From assembly GCA_021292105.1 (NCBI GenBank), contig CM037868.1, positions 24,838,303 through 24,902,302 on the forward strand: a stretch of 64,000 nt of DNA, written 5' to 3'. Positions 1 to 11,903 of this stretch are shown piece by piece (within the stretch, counting starts at the first letter, position 1; every line of letters starts with the position of its first letter). The notes under the pieces are model-generated. The model saw only the letters and a list, made by a program, of their open reading frames with translations, made no database searches and was not told the DNA's origin. The translations under genes were made by a program, and so were the position numbers. The DNA is from Anadara kagoshimensis (Eukaryota; Mollusca; Bivalvia; Arcoida; Arcidae).

Positions 1-990
1 AGCATAGTTTAATATAATTCTTAAACGCAGAATTTCAAAAGTCTTTATACAACATAGTTTTATAATTTTTAATATTGCATATAATTTCAGACAATTTCAT
101 ACAACATATTGTTTATGATCTTTCATAATTTTTATGCAGCATGGTATTTTTAAAATTTCAATATAGCATAAAATCTTAACATTTTTCACAAGGAATAGTA
201 TTTTCAAAAACTTCAATATAGCATAGAATTTTATAAATGTTCATTTTAAATATTTAATAAAAAACAAAATAAAACATAAGTTTTTACATCGTGATACTTT
301 TATAAACTAGTATAGCATTTGATTTAATATTTTTTCATAAAGCAAGGTATATTTATAGATGTAGATTTAGATATAGCATTGAATTTCATGAATTTGCATA
401 CAAGACATTACTTCAGAATTTATCATTTAGTAAGGTAATTTTATAAACTTAAGTAAAGCGTAGAATTTCATAAATCTTCAGAACATTTTTTTCATTTTTA
501 TAGTAGTAATATAATAGTATATAAACTTAAAATTTCATAAATATGCACACAACAATGCAATTTTATAAACTTCACCACAGCATAAAATTTCATAAAAATT
601 CATACATTGTGGTATTGGTATAAATGTGGACTCAAATTACAGTATTAAATTTCATAATGTTTCATATAGCTGGTATTAAATTAACTGAAATAAAGTACAG
701 AATTCATAGAACATGTTATTTGCATAAAGTGCATACAGTATTTTCATAAACTTCAGAAGAGAATAGGCATTATTTTTACTTTCTACAGTATTGCATATTA
801 ATTTCATAAAATACAAAATTTTATTGCATGTAATTTAGTTTATATCAGCAAGTACCATTTTCTTGCAAAGAACAATATTTTAATAAATACCCTAGATATT
901 CACTTTGTATAATATGCAAAGAACAGATTTTTAATTATAAATACTCTAGGTATTCACTTCATATGATTTTAAAAACTTTTTTGTCCAAAA
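1..990. repeat. AT-rich degenerate tandem repeat
   Basis: A loose motif of the form CATAGAATTTCATAAA-CTTCA recurs every 60-80 bp (near 217, 371, 448, 520, 577, 630, 690). Copies are strongly diverged. No coding signal is seen. Confidence 0.55.
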
Positions 991-1037
991 GGCATACGAC
1001 GTATACTTATTAGACACCTGCTGAATGCTTTAATATT

Positions 1038-1310
1038 ATGGGAGATTCTTCACGAAATTGTAATGGAGACACCTTTGTTGAGACGATCAAAACTGTTTTG
1101 CGATATGAAATTGGAAACACATCAAATGTGGGCCTCCTTAAGCAGGCTTGTATCGCAGGAATTGGAATTCGCATGAATGTTCTGCTTTCCGACAAATGTA
1201 ACATACAAGGGAAGTGGTCAGACTTAAACTGTGTTGTATCACATAACCCCCTGTTTATTGATGGAATAAAACGGTGTAATAGTTTTCGTATTACACAGGT
1301 ACCCATGTAA
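1038..1310 (+). other. Unrecognised 90-codon ORF, possible gene fragment
   Basis: Open on the plus strand with higher GC than its flanks; the minus strand is also open over 1010-1306. The plus translation (for example CNIQGKWSDLNCVV) reads like ordinary protein rather than repeat, but I recognise no family. A possible donor (CAG/GTACCC) lies near its end, with no convincing acceptor. It could be an exon of a gene past the window edge, a transposon fragment, or chance. Confidence 0.2.
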
Positions 1311-1671
1311 TATCACTTGATTGTGACGTAATCAGTTATCACGCTTTTTATTTACGTAGTGGTCGTGCCTAATGACGTCATATGAAAACTGTGTCAGTCT
1401 GTTGTTTATTTTAAGACTTTTGAAGACTTTCCGATTCTTTGAAAAATAACTTTGATACATTCGGTAAAATATTATGATTTAAACTTACATACTGATTATG
1501 TCTTTTTTTCTAGGTGATTAATTTACTATTACTATAACTAAATAGAACTATATTCTTACTTGCGCAGTTAATTTGGAGGTGATTTGTCTGACCTAGATAG
1601 AAATCGCCTGTGTCTATATGGCATCAAAAATATGTACATGTCATTATGCCTCGGTATTTTGTGTTATGTGA

Positions 1672-1802
1672 TATATAGAATCTCAGACTCGTGAGGGTTT
1701 AATATGAAATTTATTAAACTCGTTCAATAATTAACTATGCTACTCGCCAAAGCTCGCCAAATTTCATATTAAACCCCCACTCGTCTAAGATCCTCTATGT
1801 AT
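1672..1802. mobile_element. Short inverted-repeat (foldback) element
   Basis: Arms GGGTTTAATATGAAATTT (near 1697) and AAATTTCATATTAAACCC (near 1759), with outer parts (ATAGAATCTCAGACTCG / CTCGTCTAAGATCCTCTAT) also pairing. Non-coding and MITE-like. Confidence 0.6.
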
Positions 1803-2870
1803 TACAGGAAATACAAAACAAGTGGAATGTGGTTCATTATAAATTGTCTTACAAAAAAGGACCACATGGCTGTCTTGTAATCAAAATGGAAGTTATATAT
1901 GATAATAACCGCCTTAAAATCTCGTAGTTTCAAATGTCTGTCTAAACTCTCTTGAAATACAGAAAATGCACATCACTTGGGTTGTGATCTTCCATATATT
2001 GTCTTGTATTAGAGGAAATGGGTCACATTGATGTCTTGTGTTACATAAAAAACCACATGGCAAATTGTCCAACGTAAAATGTCTTCTAATACAGAAAATT
2101 GAAAACACATGGAATGCGGTTCGTCTTGTCCTTTAAGAAATAGACCTCACCTAGATTGTGGATCACCACAAATTGTCTTACAAAAATGAACCACATGGAT
2201 ATCTTGTACTAAAGGAACTGAAGTATATATTGGATGTTGTCCGCCTTAAATTCTTGTAATACAGGGAATGAAACAGACATGGATGTTGTCCGCCTTAAAC
2301 TGTCTTGAAATACATCAAATGGGCATCACATGGGTTGAGAACCTTTTTACGTTGTCTTGTATATAGAAAATAGAACATACGGACGTGCGGAATCCACATG
2401 AGATATTGTTCACCTTAAAATGTCTTCTAATACAGAAAATTGAAAACATATAAAACGCAATTTGTCTTTAACTGTCTTGTACTTGACGATTAGACCTCAC
2501 ATGGATTGTGGAATGAAACACACATGGATGTTGTTCGCCTTGAGCTGTCTTGTACTTGAAGATAAGACCTCCGATGGATTGTGGTCCGCCATGAGCTGTC
2601 TTACAAAAATGGACCAAATGGATATCTTATATTACAGGAACTGGAACATATATCGGATATTGTCTTGTAAATACACATAGAATGCGATTTGTCTTTAACT
2701 GTCTTGTACTTGAAGAATAGACCTCACATGGATTGTGGTCCAACATTAATTGGATAAATGGATCACATGAATATTTTATATAACAGTAAATGGAACACAC
2801 ATGGAAAATGGACCGCCTTAAAGTACAGGAAATTGAACACACGTGGAATGGCTTGAAACATAGCTTAAAA
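1803..2870. repeat. Degenerate tandem repeat, unit about 55-65 bp
   Basis: Recurring phrase pieces CTTGTAATACAGGAAATG, ACACACATGGAT and TGGTCCGCCTTAAACTGTC. Copies are diverged and of uneven length. It lies just downstream of the FAS1 gene stop, so it may form part of its 3' UTR. Confidence 0.6.
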
Positions 2871-2882
2871 GTAGTATAGGAC

Positions 2883-3130
2883 TCAAGTGTAACTCGAAGA
2901 AATTATGCAAAAAATAAACAATAATAATAAAACAGAATAGGAAGTTATATTAATGCTAGCTGAAGATGGTCGATTGTCTTTGGTATGTGAAGCATCTGTG
3001 GTCATCGTGTCAATAGATTCGTCAGGTGCTTTAAACAAATATCTGTCTATAATATGAACAATTCCATTTGATCCCAGAATATCAGATTTTAATATTTTCG
3101 CTTCAATGCTGTTCCACTGCAGGTAACATC
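2883..3130 (-). CDS. FAS1 gene last exon: domain 7 H2 box, linker and hydrophobic C-terminus
   Basis: Acceptor AATTTTACAG. Encodes CYLQWNSIEAKILKSDILG then SNGIVHIIDRYLFKAPDES, a Ser/Thr/Asp-rich linker, then SASINITSYS, VLLLLFIFCII, SSSYT and a TGA stop at 2883-2885. The hydrophobic run is about 11 residues, at the extreme C-terminus, with no basic tail. That fits a GPI-attachment signal better than a membrane anchor. The poly(A) site was not located. Confidence 0.87.
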
Positions 3131-6100
3131 CTGTAAAATTAAATTACAATATACGTAATTAATCAAAGCACTGGAAGTACTGAAATTTGGACAGGATTTG
3201 TTCGGGGAGTGAAAAGGAGAGGTGAGTTTTAAAACCAAGTCAGGAATCTTTCATTTACATCAAGATGATCAGTTCATGAATGGTGAATAAAATCAGAGTG
3301 CCCAGAGAAGAATACTGTCCTTCACACTGACACCAATTCTCCAACTTGGAAATGTCTTTAGTGGGATTCAAACGTAGGCGGCCAGAAGTAAAGTAAACAG
3401 TTGCTTTAGACCACTTGGCTGCTGAGGTCCCTATTTTCCAATGCAAGGTTTTAACCAGTGAATTGATCTATGTTCGTTGATTTTAACAACAATGATATCT
3501 ACAATGTAACCAGTAATGTCAACAGTTTTAGCTTGTAACAAGCGATGTCCATCTTTCATCTTTGACCGATTCATATTACTCGCAAGTAAATAGTGACTAT
3601 CGAACGTGCTCGATTGTTTACAATGTCGCAAGTTGTAAAAAGAATCTCTATATACCGGTAAAGGTCATGATTAATCCTAAAGTTCCATGATACTTTCGCA
3701 ATTTTTTTAGATTTATAGAATTCATATGTGTCGGGTATAACTCGCTAGACAGGAAGAACAAATCTTTACAGGGTACTCCGCCTTACTTCCCTGATGAAAC
3801 TCCACGTGTTTAACTAATTGCTAGTCTTCAATTTTTTATATTTTGGATTATTACCTTGACATGGACTGGTATGTTTGTGTTTGATTTACTCTATTATAGC
3901 TTCTACTACGACGGAGTCTGAAAACTCGCATAATATACGTCGGCCATATCGCTGTATCAAGTTCGTTGATCCCAGAGGAGATCCCTTTCAAATTAATTAA
4001 CTGACTACACTGACAGAGCTGTTTGCAGATTTGACTTTAAATTTTAATTCCGTAAGTGGGAGGTCGTGGGTTCGAACCCAGACTTGATCTGACCCCAAGA
4101 CTTGAAAGTGGGTAGTAACTTTTCTTTCGTCAAGCACTCGGTATTACGAAATGAAAGTCACGGTTCTTTCAGATGGGAACTTAAAATAAACGAGGTCCTG
4201 TGTCATGGTTGGCTAGGCATGATAAAGGACCATGCTGTAAAAAGCCATCAGCGCAACGCACAGACAAAATTTCTGCACCTTCGACTATATCTGGCGACGT
4301 CTCGATATAAGTGAAATATTCTTGACTGGAACGTTAAACACCATTACTCAACTCATAATTGAATTATGACATACCATCTGTATTTCGTATCAGTTTTACA
4401 TCCTGTTCTTCCATTTCTCTACTCAAATTGGAATGTTTAGACAAATCTTTGTATTTCCACATACTTCCATTTACAATATGCCGATGAAATAACTAAAGTA
4501 AAAAACAAAACAAAAAAAGTTTAAAAAAAAAATTTACATGGTTATGATGTGGTCTTATATGTTTCTTTTTATTGTTTTGTAAAGCAAGCAATCACATGTT
4601 AATAATTAAAATAATGATTTTGGAAGTCTGGAATGCTATTTATGTAAGTAACGTAAAAGAGGAAAGGGTCCCAGGATTCCATGTGGAGTTTCAGATTTAC
4701 TAGTTGTTATAGGTCATGCATTTTCTTCCGACATTTAATTTTTTAAATTTCATTAAATAAATTCATTAGCTATTCTCAAATAATTATATGTTAAAATGTT
4801 GAGAAATTGTATCTACACCAAAACTTACTAATATCTTTGTATAGGCAAACAATATTGACTGCTAGCTTGACCTTCCATCAGAAATATCATTACCATCCAC
4901 CCAATGCAAGACTTCACACTTCATAAATGTACGTGTTCATTATCAACATTTACATTATAGGTCAACCGTGCAGGTCAATGTAACACCTGTGTTCCCTCTA
5001 TATAAATGTACTGATCCATAAACAGTATTCAAATTATAGGTCATCAGGACAGGTAAATGTAACACCCATGTTCCCTGTATATAAAGGTACTGATCCACAA
5101 TCAGTATTCAAATTATAGATCAACCGGACAGGTAAATGTAACACCCATGTCCCCTCTATATAAATGTACTGATCCATACTCAGTATTCAAATTATAGGTC
5201 AACCGGACAGGTAAATATAACACCTGTGGTCCCTCTATAAAAATGTACTGATCCATACTCAGTATTCAAATTATAGGTCAACCAGACAGGTAAATATAAC
5301 ACCTGTTTTCCCTCTATATAAATGTACTGATCCATACTCAGTATTCAAATTATAGGTCAACCGGACAGGTAAATATAACACCTGTGTTCCCTATATATAA
5401 ATGTACTGATACATAATCAGTATTCAAATTATAGGTCAACAGAACAGGTAAATGTAACACCTATTTTCCCTCTATATAAATGTACTAGTCCATAAACAGT
5501 ATTCAAACTGAAGGCTAACAGGACAGGTAAATGTAACACCCATGTCCCCTCTATATAAATGTACTGGTCCATAAACAGTATTCAAATTATAGGTCATCAG
5601 GACAGGTAAATGTAACACCCATGTCCCCTCTATATAAATGTACTGATCCATAAACAGTATTCAAATTATAGGTCAACCGAACAAGTCAATTAATATTGTT
5701 TGCCTATAAATAGTACCTGTGTTTTTTCTGTATTATTTAATTCTTCATTGATATATTTGATATCGGTCTGTGATAAGAATTGTACTGCTTTCTCATAAGG
5801 AATAAATACGGTTAGTTTACTTTGTATATCAGTAAATAGTTCCTCTGTATAAACTGGCAAAAGCTTTAAAAACTGATTCAGTGAATATCTGAAAAAATAA
5901 AACAAATACAAACATGAAACTGATTAAAATAGTAAGTAAACTTTTAACTTTTCTGGTGGAAGTTCACTTGATGTACTCAAATTGCTATGTTGAAATTCTT
6001 TAAAAAAATAGGTATACTTCCTCAGGCAAAGTATTTCTTTAGCTAAATTTGGTATAATGTTTCTGGTCCCTTTGAGTATTTTGTCAACATCTTGAACACA

Positions 6101-9100
6101 ATTTAGATTTAATAATTTTGGTCCATGCACTAATGATGAGGATTTGTATTCAGAAACGGCCGTTTAGTGCTGTAACATTAAAACTAGTGTAATATGTAAT
6201 TTCGAAGTATTTATGTTGCTTTGAAATTGTGATTCGGACATGGAGTGGCGTGTTTGTTTTTTTAATTTTTATTATGAATCATTTCAAAGATATCTTATTA
6301 CCGGTATATTTTCTAATTAAGCAAGTTTGATAAACCAAAACACAACCAATAGTCTACCATTTGACAGCAATACAACATAAAAAACCGATGCTTACTATTC
6401 CAATTTTCATTGGTCCGACACAATAAACCAATATCCTATGATCTAAGGTGTTATTGGTCACAACACAACATAAATAAACCAACAGCCTACGATCTGAAGT
6501 GTGATTGGCCACAGATAAACTTAAATCAACCAAACGCTAAATTCATCTTCGATTTGATTGATCATGATGCAATTAAAAACCGATATCTATGTCACAGTAG
6601 AACTGAAATAAACCAAAACTCGCTTTGTTGTTACTGGCGATATGACATAATTACAGAACAACTTACTTTAATATTAAATTTGAGATATTTATTTCGACTC
6701 AGAATAACTTACTTTAACAAGTTGTGGAATCGCATTTCATCAAAAACAGTCTTTAAGGAAAGGTTAAGGAAACCTTGAATCAGGTACACAATACCATTAG
6801 TGCAAGCCGTTCCTGTTTTTACAATGTCAAGGTCAAATCGCAGGTTTTCGAATCCAGTATCAACAGTGACACCTAGCGGTATAGAAAGAAGAAAATAATC
6901 AATATCAAATTCAATATCAATAGTGACACCTAGCTGAAAAGAAACAAGACAAATAAGTCGTATCAACAGTGACACCTAGCGCAAAAGAAATAAACAAAAT
7001 AATTAGTTTTCAACTCCAATATCAACAGTGACACCTAGCGGTAAATAAACAAGAAAAATAAGTAGTTTTTAAATCTAGTCTCAACAGTGACACCTAGCGG
7101 TAAAGAAAGAATAAAAATAATTTGTTTTCAAATGCAATATCAACAATGACACCTAGCGGTAAAGAAAGAAAAAAAAATAAGTAAAGAAAGATGAAAAATA
7201 ATTTATTTCAAATCCAATATCAACAGCGACACTTCGCGGTAAAGAAACAAGAAAAATAATAAGTCTTCAAATCCAATATCAACAGTGACACCTAGCGGTA
7301 AAGAAACAAGAAAAATAATAAGTCTTCAAAACTTATATCAACAGTGACACCTAGCGGTAAATAAACAAGAAAAATAAGTAGTTTTTAAATCTAGTCTCAA
7401 CAGTGACACCTAGCGGTAAAGAAAAAATAAAAATAATTAGTCTTCAAATCCAATATCAACAGTGACACCTAGCGGTAAAGAAAGAAGAAAAATAAGTAAA
7501 GAAAGATGAAAAATAATTTATTTCAAATCCAATATCAACAGCGACACTTCGCGGTAAAGAAACAAGAAAAATAATTAGTCTTTAAATCCAATATTACAGT
7601 GACACCTAGCGGTAAAGAAACAAGAAAAATAATTAGTCTTCAAATCAAATATCAACAGTGACACCTAGCGGTAAAGAAAGAATAAAAATTATTAATTTTC
7701 AAATCCGTTATCAGCAGTGAAACCTAATGGTAAAAACAAGCAATATAATTAGTTTTCAAATGTAATATCAACAGTGACACCAAATGGATAAGAAACAAGA
7801 AAAAGAAATTGATCAACAAGATTTATTGACTAAACCAATATGTTTATTAACTATGATTGCAGTATTTAAACCAAATGTCAGTTCAACAGTCTGTGACTGG
7901 TAGAGTGTGGTTCTGGTTGCTTTTTCAACTCTTCTCTATACTATCAATCTAACTTGAAAACTTTAGACAATGAATGGTTAAATTTTTGACTTATTTGTAA
8001 CACGGTTACTATCCTCCCCACCAAGTACTGTAAACGTATTTATCTTCGCGGTGTACTAATTTTCGCTTATTTCGCGGCCGTTTGTTTTGCGCGAAAATTA
8101 ATACTACGCAGAAATTATATTATGCTTATTGTGTTATAGTGCATATGTCAAAAAACGCGAAAATTTAACTATGCGGATATGTCTTAATTTCCTTTACCGC
8201 AAAAATAAATACACGCGAAATTAAATACGTTTACAGCACGTGTTTTTGTGATATACACTTATATTAAAAGAGCTATAACGCCCAAGAAAAAGAGCAAAAC
8301 ACATCGGGTAAATAATGTGCATAATTCCTGTCAGTGTTGATTTTTTACACCAAGTGTCCCTACGAAAGGTGGATATATTAAAAATAAATAAAAGGAACAG
8401 GAAAAGAAGACAAATACATTGGACTATTTCTAATAAAACTCATAACTTTGGATGGGTTCTAGATTTTATAACGAAGTAATATCTAATCTAGTGGCCCTAA
8501 AACATTTTAAGAACCCTTATATCAAACTAGTGTTAAACTAGATCTGTCTCTTGAGAGCAAAATGCCCCCGTCCCCCACAGTGACTTCCTGACCTTGACCT
8601 TTGACTTATTCACATAAATGTGGTATGCAACACATCGTCTTATGTTGATTTACATTATCAAAATCCATTTATAGACATAGAAGATATTGAGCGGAAACGA
8701 TATTGGGACGGACAACCATACGGACAGAGAGACAGACAGACAGGCAGACAGGGTGATTCCGAAATATCCTCTAAACTTCGTTTGCGGGGGTGGTTGGTAT
8801 AGTAAATACGCATACTAGTGTTTAAATTTTAAATTTAGCCTCATGAGAAAATGATTTCACTTACCATGCGATGTGTTTGAGATTGTAAAACGTGTGTTGT
8901 AATGGTTGGTAGTATTATACATATTCAACAAGTGTTGGCGAAGAAATTTACTGTCAAGCCTGGAGCCCTGTATCGTATGTCCTATATAAATCTAAAAAAT
9001 AAAAATATCAACAAATTAAAAATTATAGAAATTTGTTACTTAAAAACATGAACTTGGTAATAGGTAATGCAACCAAATCTAAATTTCAAAAGCAAAGTAC

Positions 9101-11870
9101 AATGTAAAAACTTAACAAGAGGCCCATGGGCCTTAACGCTCACCTGTGATCTTTGAACCCATGAGCTTCATTCAAATATCAAAATGATCATTCGGCCAAT
9201 ATTCTAATATACATCCCTATACAAAAAGTTTATAGTTTTTGAGATAAATAATCATTTCAGACCTTGTTCACATCTGTGACCTTGACCTTTGAACCCATAA
9301 CCTTCATTCATATATCAAAATGGTTGTTAGGCTAATACCTACAATATTCTAATATACATGCATATACAAAAAGTTAACAGTTTTCAAGATAATTAACCAT
9401 TCAGGTATTCATTCACATCTGTGACCTTGACCTTTGAACTCATGACCTTTATTCATATATCAAAATGACCATTGGGCCATTACCTACAATATTCTGATAT
9501 ACATGCCTATACAAAAAATTCGTAGTTTTGCAGATAATTAACTATTTTGGTAAACTTGTACATCTGTGACCTTGACCTTTGAACCCATAAACTTAATCGA
9601 TATATCAAAATGATCGTCATGTCAATACCTACAATTAACCAAAAATCCTACATCATTATCACCAGAAATGTTTAAAAAATAGCATTTTTTATCAAAGGTC
9701 AAAAACTGGGACATGACCTTGACCTTTGACCTTGACATCAATCGGAAGAAAATCGCAAGACAAGATCAACAGTGAAAACTCCATACAATTATCTTCAGCC
9801 ATTATGAAGTTATAACAATAAATGTCTCATTTTAAAAATTACATAATTTTACGCAAAAAACGCGTAACCTATTTTTCGTTCAATTTTCATGAAAAACACA
9901 ATTTTAGTGTATCTAGGTATCCTGAATCCAAATATCCAATCAAAATTTGCCTGCACCTTTTGGTTTCAGAGAAGAAGATTTTTTTGTCTTTTGGCTATTT
10001 ATAGTAACGGCAGCCATATTGTTGGGCGTGGTCAAACGCCAAACACAATTTTGAAAGCCTGTTACCTAGGCATAATAATCACTAAGTTTCATCAAATTTG
10101 GCTCAGTAGTTTTGGAGGAAAAGATTAAAATGTAAAGTTTACGCACGACGCACGACGGACGACGAACGACGGACGACGGACGACGGACGACGGACGGTGA
10201 TAGATAGCAATAGCTCATCTGAGCCTTTCGGCTCAGGTGAGCTAAAAAACTGATAACTATAATACAACACGTAAACGTAAGGCCGGATGATCCAGAAAAA
10301 TATTATAGAAATTTGTAACTAAAAACATGAACTTGGCAACAGGTAATACAACAATACAAGTAACCATCGGCCGCAAACAAACCGACCCAAGGTCAAATGT
10401 CAATTTCGAAAGCAAAGTGAAGGTCGGGTGACCTAGAAGGGTAAGCACCTGTTGTCTTGCTAGCTAAATCCGTATAATACAAAATACATCATAGCAAAAG
10501 AAGCAGGTATATGGCTGCATACAAAGGGAAATTTTACATTTAAAAATTAGATGCTATCACGTTTGTCATGTAGTTTAAAGCGTGGCTTTTCCGGGGGGTC
10601 ATAATAGCAATACAGATCATGTTATGAAGCAGAACTCAAAGAATCAGTCGTATCTTTAACCTTTAAAAAACGGAAACAGGCAAGCCATAATAAAATCAAG
10701 CAAACATCGGGACCAATGGATTTGTCTTTACGAAGAATATTCTGACTTAAAGATCTAACTAGATTTCATTTTCAATTTTTCATGTTTTTATTGCGAAACT
10801 GTTCAAGGTTGCATTGTACATATTCCATAAGAAACAATTCTATATACATGTCTATTGAGACTATTGCTTGAGACCATTTTAAACTTTGTTTTTTATCACC
10901 CAACTGTCAACTCAACCAGTTTACTTCCCATCTGTTTTATAATTTTACTATTACCTAATCACCTTTATGTCATCTTAACTATACTTCTTACCTGTTTTAC
11001 GATATTTGGATCACTTCTTATAAATTGCAGCTTTTCCGATGACAGCGAATTCATATATTCAGCCGAAACAGCGAATACAGTCATTTGAGAGTTTTCCGTT
11101 TCAGCCATTGTTTTAAATTCTGTGTTTGTAGATAATAACTGATAGAATGGCCTGTAAAATACAATATTGAAAACACACTAGTTAAAGGTCAAGTTTAAAA
11201 CCACACTTATTTTTTGCAATTTCCTTTTCTGTAAGCTCTAGTTCTGTATCTTATAATTTTTTCAGAATTTTTGTATTTATTATCATTTATGATGACGATG
11301 AAAACATAAGTCCATCATACACAAACCAGTGTTACCGTGCATTGTCAATTACGTGAGACAACCAAGTTTTTTTCTTTTAACCCTCTTTAAACCTGCACCA
11401 CTTCTGAAATATTTACTTTGTTTCAAACGTGCATGTTTTAAGCGAGGAAATGCAGTAATGATTCAAATTTTTGCCAAACATGTTCCTTTAAAAGTGTGCA
11501 AAAGAAAGAAAATGTTATATAATGGGTATTCAGAAAAAGTAAGCGCCTACTATTTAGCTAGCTCAATCCGCTAATTGTGAAATCGATATTTCGAATGAAA
11601 GGAACATGGAACATGAGACGTCAAATATATCCACGATAATTTGGGATACAGAAACACCTTACTAATTATTTTTTTCAGGAACTTCTCATTTAGATATGTA
11701 TGCGCATTTCCATGTCACTTACCTGAGCTGAGCATGCTTCATCATAACATCAGCAATACTGTAATATGGGTAATACAGTAATCTGTCTATCACATGAATA
11801 ACACCATTGGTACCTCTAATGTTGCCACGGATGATACTTGCTCTTATATTGTTATTCACCATATAAACTA

Positions 11871-11903
<33 letters not shown>

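Noticed and set aside
5924-6130. Minus-strand ORF between FAS1 exons, first considered as an exon
   Set aside because: The same text recurs at 36.76-36.93 kb and 17.3 kb as an interspersed repeat; it lacks FAS1 motifs and the flanking exons already join in phase without it.
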